This document shows positions 49,164 through 57,260 of a DNA stretch of 64,000 bases, in pieces (within the stretch, counting starts at the first letter, position 1; the number at the start of each line of letters is the position of its first letter). The stretch is from JAWLHU01 sp049324875 (lineage in GTDB: Bacteria > Bacillota > Sulfobacillia > Symbiobacteriales > Symbiobacteriaceae). The translations under genes were made by a program, and so were the position numbers. Under the pieces are notes generated by a model, which saw only the letters and a list, made by a program, of their open reading frames with translations, made no database searches and was not told the DNA's origin. Location: NCBI GenBank assembly GCA_049324875.1, contig JBMONC010000053.1, positions 1 through 64,000 on the forward strand. Direction: 5' to 3'.

Positions 49164-50582
49164 CTAGGCGTCGAAGTACTGGAAGAACTCGGCCGGAGAG
49201 GGGCGGAGGCGCACGTAGTCGTCCTCTTCCCGCTTCAGCTCGATGTACGCCTCGAGCAGATCCTTGGTGAAGACGCCGCCGGCCAACAGGAACTCGTAGT
49301 CCTCCTCCAGGTTGCGGATCGCCTCCTCCATCGAGCCCGGGACGGACCGGATCTTCGCCTTCTCCTCGGCCGGCAGCTTGTAGATGTTCTTATCCAGCGG
49401 GCCGTAGCCGAGGGCGATCGGGTCGATCTTGTTCTTGATGCCGTCCAGGCCGGCCATCAGCATGGCGGCGAAGGCCAGGTACGGATTGGCGGTGCAGTCC
49501 GGGGTCCGGAACTCGATGCGGGCCGCCTTCGGCGTGGAGATGGAGATCGGGATGCGGACGGCGGCGGAGCGGTTGCCCTTGGAGAAGACCAGGTTGACCG
49601 GAGCCTCATAGCCCGGCACCAGCCGCTTGAAGGAGTTGGTGGAGGGATTGGTCAGGGCGATCAGCGCCGGGGCGTGCTTCAGGATGCCGCCGATGTAGTA
49701 CATGGCGGTCTGGCTGATGTTGCCGTAGGCGCCCTCCTCCCAGAAGAGGTTGGTGCCGCCCTTGCTGAGGGACTGATGGGTGTGCATCCCGGACCCATTG
49801 TCACCGAAGATCGGCTTCGGCATGAAGGTGAGGGTCTTGCCGTGCCGGCGGGCGACGTTCCGCAGGATGTACTTGTAGAGCAGCACCACATCGGCGGTCT
49901 TGGTCAGCGGACCGGCGGCAAAGTTGATCTCGCCCTGGCCGGCGGTGGCCACCTCGTGGTGGTGCCGCTCCACCCGGATCCCCGCCTTCTGCAGCTCCGT
50001 GGTCATCTCGGAGCGGATGTCCTGCTGCGTGTCGGTGGGGGCGACGGGGAAGTAGCCCTGCTTGTACTTCACGTTGTAGCCGGTCGACTTGGGCTTGTCG
50101 GAGTTCCAGATCGCCTCGTTGGAGTCGACCAGGTAGTAGGCCTCGTTGCTGGTCAGCTTGAACCGGGCCTCATCGAAGATGAAGAACTCCAGCTCGGGGC
50201 CCCAGAACGAGAGATCGGCGATGCCCGAATCGATCAGGTACTTCTCGGCCTTCTGCGCCACGTAGCGGGGGTCCCGCTCATACCGCTCGGCGCAGTTCGG
50301 CGTGTAGATGTCGCAGACCAGGCTGAGGGTCGGCTCGACGGTAAAGGCATCGACCACCGCGGTGGCGGGGTCGGGGAGCATCACCATGTCGGACTCCTCA
50401 ATGCTGCGGAACCCACGTACACTCGATCCGTCGAAGGCGACACCCCGGGTGAAGGTGGACTCATCGACCTCGGAAGCAGGCACCGTAATGTGCTGCCAGC
50501 TGCCGGGTACGTCGCAGAGCTTGAAGTCGACGTACTGAATACCCTTCTCCTTGATTAGCTGGAGCACGTCTTTGGCGGTCAT
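49164..50582 (-). CDS. glnA: glutamine synthetase type I (first copy, next to glnR)
   Basis: A 472-residue GSI enzyme. FDGSSVRGF, WGPELEFFIFD, HHHEVATAGQGEINF, SGMHTHQSL and GNRSAAVRIP mark the active site. Tyr in NIYKLP stands where GSI-beta enzymes are adenylylated; no adenylyltransferase gene is in the window. It lies 20 nt after glnR and shares its promoter and GlnR boxes. Rather long for a GlnR-controlled Firmicute enzyme, which is usually the 444-residue alpha form. Confidence 0.95.
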   Translation of the reverse strand: MTAKDVLQLIKEKGIQYVDFKLCDVPGSWQHITVPASEVDESTFTRGVAFDGSSVRGFRSIEESDMVMLPDPATAVVDAFTVEPTLSLVCDIYTPNCAERYERDPRYVAQKAEKYLIDSGIADLSFWGPELEFFIFDEARFKLTSNEAYYLVDSNEAIWNSDKPKSTGYNVKYKQGYFPVAPTDTQQDIRSEMTTELQKAGIRVERHHHEVATAGQGEINFAAGPLTKTADVVLLYKYILRNVARRHGKTLTFMPKPIFGDNGSGMHTHQSLSKGGTNLFWEEGAYGNISQTAMYYIGGILKHAPALIALTNPSTNSFKRLVPGYEAPVNLVFSKGNRSAAVRIPISISTPKAARIEFRTPDCTANPYLAFAAMLMAGLDGIKNKIDPIALGYGPLDKNIYKLPAEEKAKIRSVPGSMEEAIRNLEEDYEFLLAGGVFTKDLLEAYIELKREEDDYVRLRPSPAEFFQYFDA

Positions 50583-50602
50583 TGTCCATCCCCTCCCTTT
50601 CC

Positions 50603-50989
50603 CTACTTGCTGGTCTTGCGTTCAATGAGCCGCTGCAGTTCGGCTCGATTGGCACCGGTATAAAGGGAGCGGGCCGGCCCGGACAGGTGGGTCGGGATCC
50701 GCTCGGTGAACCGCTCGGAGGGCTCGTTGACGGCGGGTGTGCGGCGAGCCTCGCGGGCGGCGTAGTAGGCCTTGACCCGCTCCAGCGTCATCCCATCGTG
50801 CATCAGCCGCTTGATCTCCTTGAGCCGCAGGATGTCCGCCTCGGAGTACATCCGCTGCCGACCCCTGGTTCGGGCGGGGGCCAGCAGGCCGTTCTGCTCC
50901 CAGTACCGGATCTGACGGGCTGTCAAGCCTGTCAGACGCTCAGCTACCCCCATCGAGTAGACGGGTGTCGAAGAGACCTCCTCCTTCAT
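50603..50989 (-). CDS. glnR: MerR-family nitrogen regulator GlnR
   Basis: A 128-residue regulator. The N-terminal MerR winged helix (YSMGVAERLTGLTARQIRYWEQNGLL, RQRMYSEADILRLKEIKRL) and a short C-terminal tail match Bacillus GlnR, which is inhibited or activated through feedback-inhibited glutamine synthetase. The ATG at 50989 follows ggaggcagcagg. Three TGTNA-N7-TNACA operators cover its promoter, so it should repress itself and glnA when nitrogen is ample. Confidence 0.9.
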   Translation of the reverse strand: MKEEVSSTPVYSMGVAERLTGLTARQIRYWEQNGLLAPARTRGRQRMYSEADILRLKEIKRLMHDGMTLERVKAYYAAREARRTPAVNEPSERFTERIPTHLSGPARSLYTGANRAELQRLIERKTSK

Positions 50990-51027
50990 CCTGCTGCCTC
51001 CCTTGCTTGAGACTGCTCGCAGGGTCA

Positions 51028-51114
51028 TGTCAGCTTTTCTGACATAGCCCTTACTCGCTGTCACTATACGTGACAACCGGGAGTGGTGTCAACGTCATGT
51101 CAGTTTTTCTGACA
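51028..51114 (-). promoter_or_regulatory. glnR promoter with three GlnR boxes
   Basis: The minus-strand promoter is TTGACA (51087-51092), an 18-nt spacer and TATAGT (51063-51068). Three perfect TGTCA-N7-TGACA operators are at 51028-51044 (downstream), 51059-51075 (covering the -10) and 51098-51114 (upstream). They fit the GlnR/TnrA consensus. Confidence 0.85.
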
Positions 51115-51199
51115 TGCTCATTTGGCATAGGAAAGGCGGGCTCTCGGTTATGGATGGCGGGCGCGAAAAACGCCCCCGAGCTTTGCCAGGGGCGGGTGA

Positions 51200-51946
51200 T
51201 CAGCCTGCTCCGTGCCGGAGGAAGCGCTGGGTTTCCGGGCGCTGCGGATGGTTCAGCACCCGGGCGGCAGGCCCCTCCTCGATCAGCTGACCGGCCTCGA
51301 AGAAGGCGACCCGACCGGCCACACGCCGGGCCTGGCCCATGGAGTGGGTGACGATGACGATCGCCATGCTGCGCCGCAGGTCGCGGATCAGCGCTTCGAT
51401 CGCCTCGGTGGATCCGGGGTCGAGGGCGGAGCAGGGTTCGTCCATGAGCAGCACCTCGGGCTCCAGGGCGAGGGCGCGCGCCAGGCAGAGCCGCTGCTGC
51501 TGCCCACCCGACAGCGCTGTGGCGTCGGCGCTGAGCCGGCGCTTCACCTCCTCCCAGAGGGCGGCGCGCCGGAGCGACTCCTGGACGATCCGGTCCAGCT
51601 CGCGGCCCCGCACCCCGAAGAGGGCAGGGCCGAAGGCGACGTTGGCATGGATCGACATGGGGAAGGGGTTGGGGCGCTGAAAGAGCATCCCGACCCGGCA
51701 GCGGAGCGCCTCGGGCGGCAGCTGTTCGATGGGCCGGCCGTCCAGGAGGATGCGGCCGCGCACCCGCGCCTCCGGGGTGAGGTCGTGCATCCGGTTGAGC
51801 GCCCGGAGGAAGGTGGACTTGCCGCAGCCCGACGGCCCGATCAGGGCGGTGACCTCCCGGTCGGGCACCGCCAGGCTGACGCCGCAGAGCGCCTGGGTCT
51901 GGCCGTACCAGACCCGGAGGTCCCGGCTCTCCATCTTGGGGCTCAT
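51200..51946 (-). CDS. pstB: phosphate ABC transporter ATP-binding protein
   Basis: A 248-residue ABC ATPase. Walker A is GPSGCGKST, the signature is LSGGQQQRL and Walker B is VLLMDEP. The Q-loop segment LFQRPNPFPMSIHANVAFG, with NPFPMSI, is diagnostic of PstB. It powers phosphate import through PstCA. The ATG at 51946 overlaps the pstA stop (TGATG). Last gene of pstSCAB; no phoU follows. Confidence 0.94.
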   Translation of the reverse strand: MSPKMESRDLRVWYGQTQALCGVSLAVPDREVTALIGPSGCGKSTFLRALNRMHDLTPEARVRGRILLDGRPIEQLPPEALRCRVGMLFQRPNPFPMSIHANVAFGPALFGVRGRELDRIVQESLRRAALWEEVKRRLSADATALSGGQQQRLCLARALALEPEVLLMDEPCSALDPGSTEAIEALIRDLRRSMAIVIVTHSMGQARRVAGRVAFFEAGQLIEEGPAARVLNHPQRPETQRFLRHGAG

Positions 51947-52707
51947 CACCTTCGCCCCCTCTCCGCCAGAAGGCTGGCGCACAGGTTGATGGACAGGACG
52001 GCCAGCACCAGGGCGAGGGCGGTGGCGTAGGCCCGTCCGTCGGAGAGCCCCTCGGTGGCGAGGATGTAGAGGTGGACCGCCATGGACCGGCCGGGCTCCA
52101 GCGGGGAGAGCGGCATGGCCAGATCGCTCCCGGCGGTGAGCAGCACGGCGGCGGTCTCGCCCAGCGCCCGCCCGAGGGCGAGCATCGCCCCGGTCAGCAT
52201 GCCGGGGGCCGCTGCCTTGAGCACCACCCGCCGGACCGCCTGCCACCGGGTCGCCCCCAGGGCGGCGGCGCCCTCCCGCAGGGAGCGGGGCACGGCGGCC
52301 AGCGCCTCCTCGCTGGTGCGGATGATGGTGGGCAGGAGCATCAGCGCCAGGGTCGCCCCGCCGGAGAGGAGCGACCAGCCCCAGCCGAGCCGGACGACGA
52401 AGAGGGCGTAGCCGAAGAGGCCGAAGAGGATCGAGGGGACCCCCGCCAGGGTCTCGACCAGGGCGCGCAGGGTGGCCACCAGCCGCCCGGGCGGGGCGTA
52501 CTCCTGCAGGTAGAGGGCGGTGCCGAGGCCCAGGGGGAGGGCCAGGGCCAGGGCGCCGGCCGTCAGCCAGCCGGTCGCCGCCAGCACCGGGAGGATGCCC
52601 CCCTCGCGGCCGGCCCGGGCGGGGAGGCCCAGGAGGAAGTCCAGGGTCAGGTCACCGGCCCCGCGGGTGATCAGCAGCGCCAGCAGCCCGGCCAGCAGCC
52701 CGGTCAC
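51946..52707 (-). CDS. pstA: phosphate ABC transporter permease PstA
   Basis: A 253-residue permease with six transmembrane helices and the coupling-loop sequence EGAAALGATRWQAVRRVVLKAAAPG (about 140-165). A PSILFGLFGYALFV segment matches PstA. It lies 39 nt after pstC. Confidence 0.92.
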   Translation of the reverse strand: MTGLLAGLLALLITRGAGDLTLDFLLGLPARAGREGGILPVLAATGWLTAGALALALPLGLGTALYLQEYAPPGRLVATLRALVETLAGVPSILFGLFGYALFVVRLGWGWSLLSGGATLALMLLPTIIRTSEEALAAVPRSLREGAAALGATRWQAVRRVVLKAAAPGMLTGAMLALGRALGETAAVLLTAGSDLAMPLSPLEPGRSMAVHLYILATEGLSDGRAYATALALVLAVLSINLCASLLAERGRR

Positions 52708-52746
52708 CAGCAGGGCGACAGCCGACAGGATCGCCTTCAGGCCTGC

Positions 52747-53565
52747 TCACCTCCGGCTCGAGGCCCGGCGGGCCAGGTGGTTGACCAGGAGCACCAGCGC
52801 CAGCAGCAGGGCGCCGGTGGCGAAGAGCGCCTCCCGGTGGCGGCCGGTGGCGTAGCCCATCTCCATGGCGATGTTGCCGGTCAGGGTGCGGGCGGGGTCG
52901 AGGGGCGAGAGGGGTGGGGCGGCCACGTTGCCTGTCACCATCAGCACCGCCATGGTCTCCCCCAGCGCCCGGCCCATCCCGAGCACGACGGCGGTGACCA
53001 GACCGGCCCGGGCGGCGGGGAGGAGCACCCGCCGCACCGCCTGCCAGGGGGTGGCACCGAGGGCATAGGCCCCCTCCCGGTAGGCCGCCGGGAGGGCTCG
53101 GAGGGCATCCTCCGCCACGGCGGCGACGGTGGGCAGGATCATCACCGCCAGCACCAGGGCGCCCGCCAGTACGCTGAAGCCGGGCCCGCCCAGGTAGGTG
53201 CGGATGGCGGGGACCAGCAGGCTCATCCCCACGAAGCCATAGACCACGCTGGGCACGCCGGCCAGCCCCTGGAGCAGGGGCCTGACCAGAGCCGCCAGCC
53301 GGGGGGAGGCCACCTCGGTCAGGAAGAGCGCCATGCCCAGGCCGGTGGGCACGGCCAGCAGCAGGGCGCCCAGGGTGACCGCCAGGGAGCCCGCCAGCAT
53401 GGGGAGCGCCCCGAAGCGCCCCTCCTCGGGGCTCCAGGTGGGGTGGAGCAGCCCGGGGAGGGCGGCCCGGCCCTCGAGGGCCACGAAGAGGGCGATCAGC
53501 AGGACGCCGGTCGAGGAGAGGAGCGCCAGGCAGAGCAGGAGCAGGCGGGCGGTCCGGTCACTCAC
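52747..53565 (-). CDS. pstC: phosphate ABC transporter permease PstC
   Basis: A 272-residue permease, six helices. The motif GVPSVVYGFVGMSLL and the coupling loop EGAYALGATPWQAVRRVLLPAARAG are typical of PstC. It overlaps the end of pstS by 8 nt, so translation is coupled. Confidence 0.92.
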   Translation of the reverse strand: MSDRTARLLLLCLALLSSTGVLLIALFVALEGRAALPGLLHPTWSPEEGRFGALPMLAGSLAVTLGALLLAVPTGLGMALFLTEVASPRLAALVRPLLQGLAGVPSVVYGFVGMSLLVPAIRTYLGGPGFSVLAGALVLAVMILPTVAAVAEDALRALPAAYREGAYALGATPWQAVRRVLLPAARAGLVTAVVLGMGRALGETMAVLMVTGNVAAPPLSPLDPARTLTGNIAMEMGYATGRHREALFATGALLLALVLLVNHLARRASSRR

Positions 53566-54355
53566 GTTCCTTCGGGGCCTCCTTCTGCGGGGGCCGGGCG
53601 GGGAGGATCCCCTCCTCCTGCACCAGCCGCTGGCCTGCGGGGCCCAGGGTGAAGCGGAGAAAGGCGGCCTCCTCCCCCCGGGGCGGCCCGGCCGTGACCA
53701 GGATCAGGGGCCGGAGCAGCGGGTAGCCCACCTGCCCCGGCGCCTTCCCGTCGATGATCAGAGGCCGGACCCCGCCCAGCCGGGCGGCGCCCAGGCTGAC
53801 GTAGCCGATGGCCTGAGGATCGCTCATCACCGCCACCCGGATGGCGCCCGAGCTGTTCTGGATGATTGCCCGGGGGCTGACCGGCCCCACCAGCTCCCGG
53901 AAGGCCTCCCGGGAGCCCGACCCGGCCTCCCGGCTGATCAGGTGGACCCGCCCCGGCCGGCCGCCGAGGTCGGACCAGTCGGTCACCTCGCCGGCGAAGA
54001 GCTGCCGCAGCTGGGCCAGGGTGAGCCGCTCCACCGGGTTCCCCGGGTGGACCAGCACAGTCAGCACGTCATACCCGATGATATGCGGGACCAGCCCCTG
54101 GGCAGACTCCTCGGCGCTCAGGCGGCGGGAGACCGCCGCCAGGGTGGCCACCCCGTTCCGCAGCGCCTGCAGGCCGGCGGTGGAGCCCCCGCCCTGGATC
54201 GTCACCCTCTCGCCTCCCTGCCGGGCGTAGGCCTCAGCCAGCACCTCGGCCAGCGGCTGGACCGAGGTGGAGCCGGCGATTCGCACGGCGGCCGGGGACC
54301 GGGCGCAGGCGGCCAGGGCCACGCTCAGCAGGAGCAGGAGCAGTCGGAGGCGCAA
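53558..54355 (-). CDS. pstS: phosphate-binding lipoprotein PstS
   Basis: A 265-residue substrate-binding protein. The signal peptide ends in the lipobox LSVALAAC at about residue 17. Phosphate-site segments are AGSTSVQPLAE (start of the mature part), QGGGSTAG and REAGSGSREAF. The TTG start at 54355 follows GGGAGG by eight bases; a frame from ATG 54397 would place 14 more residues before the signal. First gene of pstSCAB, divergent from the membrane protein at 54424. Confidence 0.9.
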   Translation of the reverse strand: MRLRLLLLLLSVALAACARSPAAVRIAGSTSVQPLAEVLAEAYARQGGERVTIQGGGSTAGLQALRNGVATLAAVSRRLSAEESAQGLVPHIIGYDVLTVLVHPGNPVERLTLAQLRQLFAGEVTDWSDLGGRPGRVHLISREAGSGSREAFRELVGPVSPRAIIQNSSGAIRVAVMSDPQAIGYVSLGAARLGGVRPLIIDGKAPGQVGYPLLRPLILVTAGPPRGEEAAFLRFTLGPAGQRLVQEEGILPARPPQKEAPKERE

Positions 54356-54423
54356 GGGCGATCCCTCCCGTTGTCCGGATTCGGGCCGCTCCGGCATTTC
54401 AGCCGGAAAGGAGGCGATGCGCT

Positions 54424-55158
54424 GTGTGGGCCACCTGGAAGCATCACGTCACGGCGGTGGGGATCCTGCTGGCCGCCGGGCTCTGGACGGTTCTGATTCC
54501 CCCGAGGCCGGGCGACACCCGTCCCTTCCCCTTCCTCATGCCGGAGCAGGCGCCGGGAGCGCTGGGGACCCGCTTCTTCGGCTACGGCGCCCTGGTGCTG
54601 CTCGGCCTGGCCCTGGCCATCGGGCCGCTGGCCCGGCTCCGGCCGGGCTGGTTCGCCCGGTGGATCCCCTACCGCCGGGCGATCGGGATCTGGTCTGCCC
54701 TCTCGGGGGCGGTCCACCTGCTCTTCGTGCTGCAGATGCTCACCTTCGACTTCTACCGCCAAATGTATGGCCCATCCTGGTACCATCTGTTTGTCCGCAC
54801 GATGACGGTCGTTGACTCGAACGGGGAGTCGTTCACCCGGTATTTCCTGCGGGCGGATGTGACCAGCTGGGTCGCCTGGACCGGACTGCTGGCGCTGCTC
54901 CTGCTGCTGGTGGTGGCCGCCGTCTCCAACGACTGGGCCCAGAAGCTCCTGGGGCAGTCCGCCTGGAAGCTGGTGCAGCAGTGGAGCTACAGCGCCTTCC
55001 TCTTCGTCGCCCTGCACCTGCTGCTGATGAAGTATGGGGCGAAGCTGAAGGTCAGCCCCCCGCTGACCCGCTGGGCGCTCTGGCTCCTGCTGGCGGTGGC
55101 CCTCCTGCAGGCGGCGGGCTTTGTCTACACGGTCTGGAGGCGGGAGCGCCGGCGATAG
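54424..55158 (+). CDS. ferric-reductase-like (MsrQ/YedZ-type) membrane protein
   Basis: A 244-residue membrane protein with about six helices. YRRAIGIWSALSGAVHLLF and SYSAFLFVALHLLLMKYG carry histidines in the way haem-binding ferric-reductase-like proteins do. The order of helices resembles MsrQ, the haem partner of periplasmic MsrP, but no msrP gene is adjacent. Longer at the N-terminus than usual. GTG start with aaaggagg upstream. Confidence 0.7.
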   Translation: MWATWKHHVTAVGILLAAGLWTVLIPPRPGDTRPFPFLMPEQAPGALGTRFFGYGALVLLGLALAIGPLARLRPGWFARWIPYRRAIGIWSALSGAVHLLFVLQMLTFDFYRQMYGPSWYHLFVRTMTVVDSNGESFTRYFLRADVTSWVAWTGLLALLLLLVVAAVSNDWAQKLLGQSAWKLVQQWSYSAFLFVALHLLLMKYGAKLKVSPPLTRWALWLLLAVALLQAAGFVYTVWRRERRR

Positions 55159-55159
55159 G

Positions 55160-55197
55160 CGAGGGACCGACCCCGTCGAGGAGGTCGGTCCCTTACT
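55160..55197. terminator. terminator between convergent genes
   Basis: GGGACCGACC pairs with GGTCGGTCCC across CCGTCGAGGA, then TTACTCT. It serves the ferric-reductase-like gene and probably the convergent panE. Confidence 0.7.
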
Positions 55198-55217
55198 CTA
55201 TGGTTGAGACCTGCCGG

Positions 55218-56141
55218 TCAGAGCTGGCTCTGCCGGGGCTGGTGCATCTTGATCAGGGCGTAGAGCACCTCGGTCACCGGGGTGGGAATCCCGTACTTGC
55301 GACCCAGCCTTACCACCGTGCCCTGGAGCGTCTCCACCTCGGTGCGGCGCCCACGCTCCAGGTCCACCAGGAGGGAGGCCTTGAGACCGGGGGCGAAGGC
55401 ACGGGCCTGCTCCACCAGCGCGTCCGGCATGTCGGGGTCCAGCTCTACCCCGGCGGCCCGGCCCACCGCCACAATCTCCGCCGCCACCCGCCTGTACAGG
55501 TCAAAGGTCTCGGGGCAGTCCCGAATCGGTCCGATGGGGGAGCGGCTCGCCCCGGTGATGCCGCTGAAGGCCGTGATGAAGACGAACTTCTTCCAGAGTT
55601 CCAACTCCATCTCTCCGGAGAGGCGGTGAGGGATCTCCGCCCGCTCCAGCGCTGCGGCGAAGGCGGCGGTCCGCTCGCTGGCCGACCCGTCCATCTCGCC
55701 GAAGACGATCTCCTTGAACGGGCTGTTGATCCGCACCGTGCCGGGGGCGGAGATCTCCACCGAGATGCGGCAGAGACCGCCGACCACCTTCTCCCCCCCG
55801 ATGATGGGCGCAAGGCGCTCCACGGTATCCACCCCGTTCAGGAGGGGAAGCACCATGGTCCGGGGGCCAACCAGCGGAAGCATCTGGCGGGCGGCGGCTT
55901 CGATATCGTAGGCCTTCACGCAGAAGAGCACCACATCGACAGGTCCGATGGCAGCGGGGTCGTCGGTGGCGGTCACAGCCGGGATGTGGAACTCCTCCAG
56001 ACCCACAACGTGCAGCCCGCCGGTCTGCAGGGCGGTCAGGTGCGCCCCTCTGGCAATGAATGCAACCGTGTACCCGGCCCGGACCAACCGGGCGCCGTAG
56101 TACGTCCCGACTCCGCCCGAACCCATGATGGCGATGCGCAT
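55218..56141 (-). CDS. panE: 2-dehydropantoate 2-reductase
   Basis: A 307-residue NADPH-dependent reductase of the ketopantoate family. The Rossmann loop GSGGVGTYYGARL begins at residue 7, and the catalytic Lys is in LFCVKAYD (about 75) with a C-terminal Lys in ELWKKFVF. It would make pantoate for coenzyme A; homologues can reduce other 2-oxo acids, so the gene name is by similarity. No other pan gene is in the window. Confidence 0.85.
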   Translation of the reverse strand: MRIAIMGSGGVGTYYGARLVRAGYTVAFIARGAHLTALQTGGLHVVGLEEFHIPAVTATDDPAAIGPVDVVLFCVKAYDIEAAARQMLPLVGPRTMVLPLLNGVDTVERLAPIIGGEKVVGGLCRISVEISAPGTVRINSPFKEIVFGEMDGSASERTAAFAAALERAEIPHRLSGEMELELWKKFVFITAFSGITGASRSPIGPIRDCPETFDLYRRVAAEIVAVGRAAGVELDPDMPDALVEQARAFAPGLKASLLVDLERGRRTEVETLQGTVVRLGRKYGIPTPVTEVLYALIKMHQPRQSQL

Positions 56142-56243
56142 GCGCGTAGCCTCCCTTGCGGATGTGTTGGGTAAAGCCTCTCCCTGTACTATACCACCCC
56201 AAATTATTGTGTGAGTAGACCACAGAGGATCCAGGAAGGATGC

Positions 56244-56321
56244 ACAAAAAAGGCGCCGTTCCTGCGAACAGGATCAGCGCCTTTCCACGTCTATTATACC
56301 AGGAGATCCCATAAGGTTCAA
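56244..56321 (-). ncRNA. promoter-driven hairpin, possible ~40-nt RNA or panE attenuator
   Basis: A near-consensus minus-strand promoter, TTGAAC (56316-56321), 17 nt, TATAAT (56293-56298), would start RNA near 56286. That RNA folds at once into a hairpin, AAGGCGC with GCGCCTT and an inner TCCTG-TTCG-CAGGA, followed by TTTTTT (56246-56251). Transcripts would end after about 40 nt unless the hairpin is overcome to reach panE, 100 nt further on. Confidence 0.5.
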
Positions 56322-56393
56322 GTCTGTTTTCTCGTTGAGGAAGTCGCTATAATGACATCCTAATCACCGTGCCGCCGCAAGAGGAGGATGCAG

Positions 56394-56714
56394 TTGATCG
56401 AGGGGAAGGACGCACTGCTGGCCGCCTGCCGTCAGCGGAAGATGAAGGTCAGCGAGGAGCCGGCCAACCTCCTGGAGTCCCTCATCCAGGCTGAAGGAAA
56501 CCTGGATGGGATGGAGGTCAGCCTGGACATGACCTGCATCACCGGTCTGCCGGGCGACAGCCAGGGCTCGATCACCTTCCGGGGCAACCTCACGCAGCTC
56601 CTTGCGGTGCTGGCGCGCATCTGGCCCACACTGCCCGAGGTGCGTGAGGTGGTCTCGCCGGGTCGAAAGAGCTGGCCGGATTACACGCAGAAGGTTGAGA
56701 AGGCGGATTCCTAG
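56394..56714 (+). CDS. small protein of unknown function, 106 aa
   Basis: I do not recognise it. The sequence is soluble, with a helix (EGKDALLAACRQRKMKVSEEPANLLESLIQ, shown only to mark an early 30-residue helical region), a few strands around VSLDMTCITGLPGDSQGSITF and a C-terminal charged tail. The TTG at 56394 is seven bases from gaggagg; the ATG at 56388 directly abuts it and is less likely. A TATAAT at 56348-56353 may be its -10. It ends at a hairpin with CCCCCC/GGGGGG arms (56716-56752). Confidence 0.55.
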   Translation: MIEGKDALLAACRQRKMKVSEEPANLLESLIQAEGNLDGMEVSLDMTCITGLPGDSQGSITFRGNLTQLLAVLARIWPTLPEVREVVSPGRKSWPDYTQKVEKADS

Positions 56715-56715
56715 A

Positions 56716-56752
56716 GAAAACCCCCCGCAGTCAGCACGGCTGCAGGGGGTTT
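56716..56752. terminator. terminator between convergent small genes
   Basis: AAAACCCCCCGCAG and CTGCAGGGGGTTT form a stem of about 12 bp. A-rich and T-rich flanks on both sides suit termination in either direction. Confidence 0.7.
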
Positions 56753-56763
56753 GCTCATGCAGG

Positions 56764-57228
56764 CTACAGGCCGATCTCCTCGCCCGGGCCCCCGGGCGCT
56801 GCTCCCGTGATGGGGGTGCCCGGCGCCCCGATGGAGACGCCGGTGATGGGAACGCCCGGCACACCGGGTCCGCGGATATAGGGTGCGGGCACCCCCGGAC
56901 CCGCCTGCTGCGCCCACCGGGCGCCCAGCGGCCCCGCCGGGCCGATGGGGGCGGCGTACTGCGCCCCCGGCTGCGGCTGGGCCCGGAACTCGCCGAGACC
57001 GGCCCACCTGGGTGCAGCCAGGCCGCGGGGGCGGGGAGCGGCGGGCTTCACCCCCGCCGGTTGGGGTCGCCGGGCCGTGACCGGCCCGCTCACCCCGGGC
57101 CGGTCCCACCACCACCAGGGGCCTGCCGGGCGCAGGGTCCCGAAGAGCCACCAGCGCCCGAGGCAGCCCGGCAGCACCTGCCCCGTCTTGGCGGTCCACC
57201 ATCCGCAGTAGAAGAATGGCGAGAGCAC
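56764..57228 (-). CDS. Gly/Pro/Trp-rich small protein of unknown function
   Basis: A 154-residue low-complexity protein. The N-terminal 40 residues are rich in Trp/Phe/Cys (FFYCGWWTAK, RWWLF). The rest is Pro/Gly/Ala-rich, ending in repeats of the form GxPITG (PGVPITGVSIGAPGTPITGA). Such composition is common in coat or envelope proteins, but no family was recognised. The GTG start at 57228 and its GGGGGG ribosome-binding site lie inside a perfect 10-bp inverted repeat (57223-57248). Confidence 0.5.
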   Translation of the reverse strand: MLSPFFYCGWWTAKTGQVLPGCLGRWWLFGTLRPAGPWWWWDRPGVSGPVTARRPQPAGVKPAAPRPRGLAAPRWAGLGEFRAQPQPGAQYAAPIGPAGPLGARWAQQAGPGVPAPYIRGPGVPGVPITGVSIGAPGTPITGAAPGGPGEEIGL

Positions 57229-57248
57229 AGGGTATCCCCCCTGTGCTC
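57223..57248 (-). promoter_or_regulatory. inverted repeat masking a ribosome-binding site
   Basis: GAGCACAGGG and CCCTGTGCTC are perfectly complementary, with a 6-nt loop. On the minus-strand RNA the G-run ribosome-binding site is in the 5' arm/loop and the GTG start in the 3' arm. There is no T-run, so it is not a usual terminator of the upstream gene. Confidence 0.5.
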
Positions 57249-57260
57249 ATCCTATTCGGC

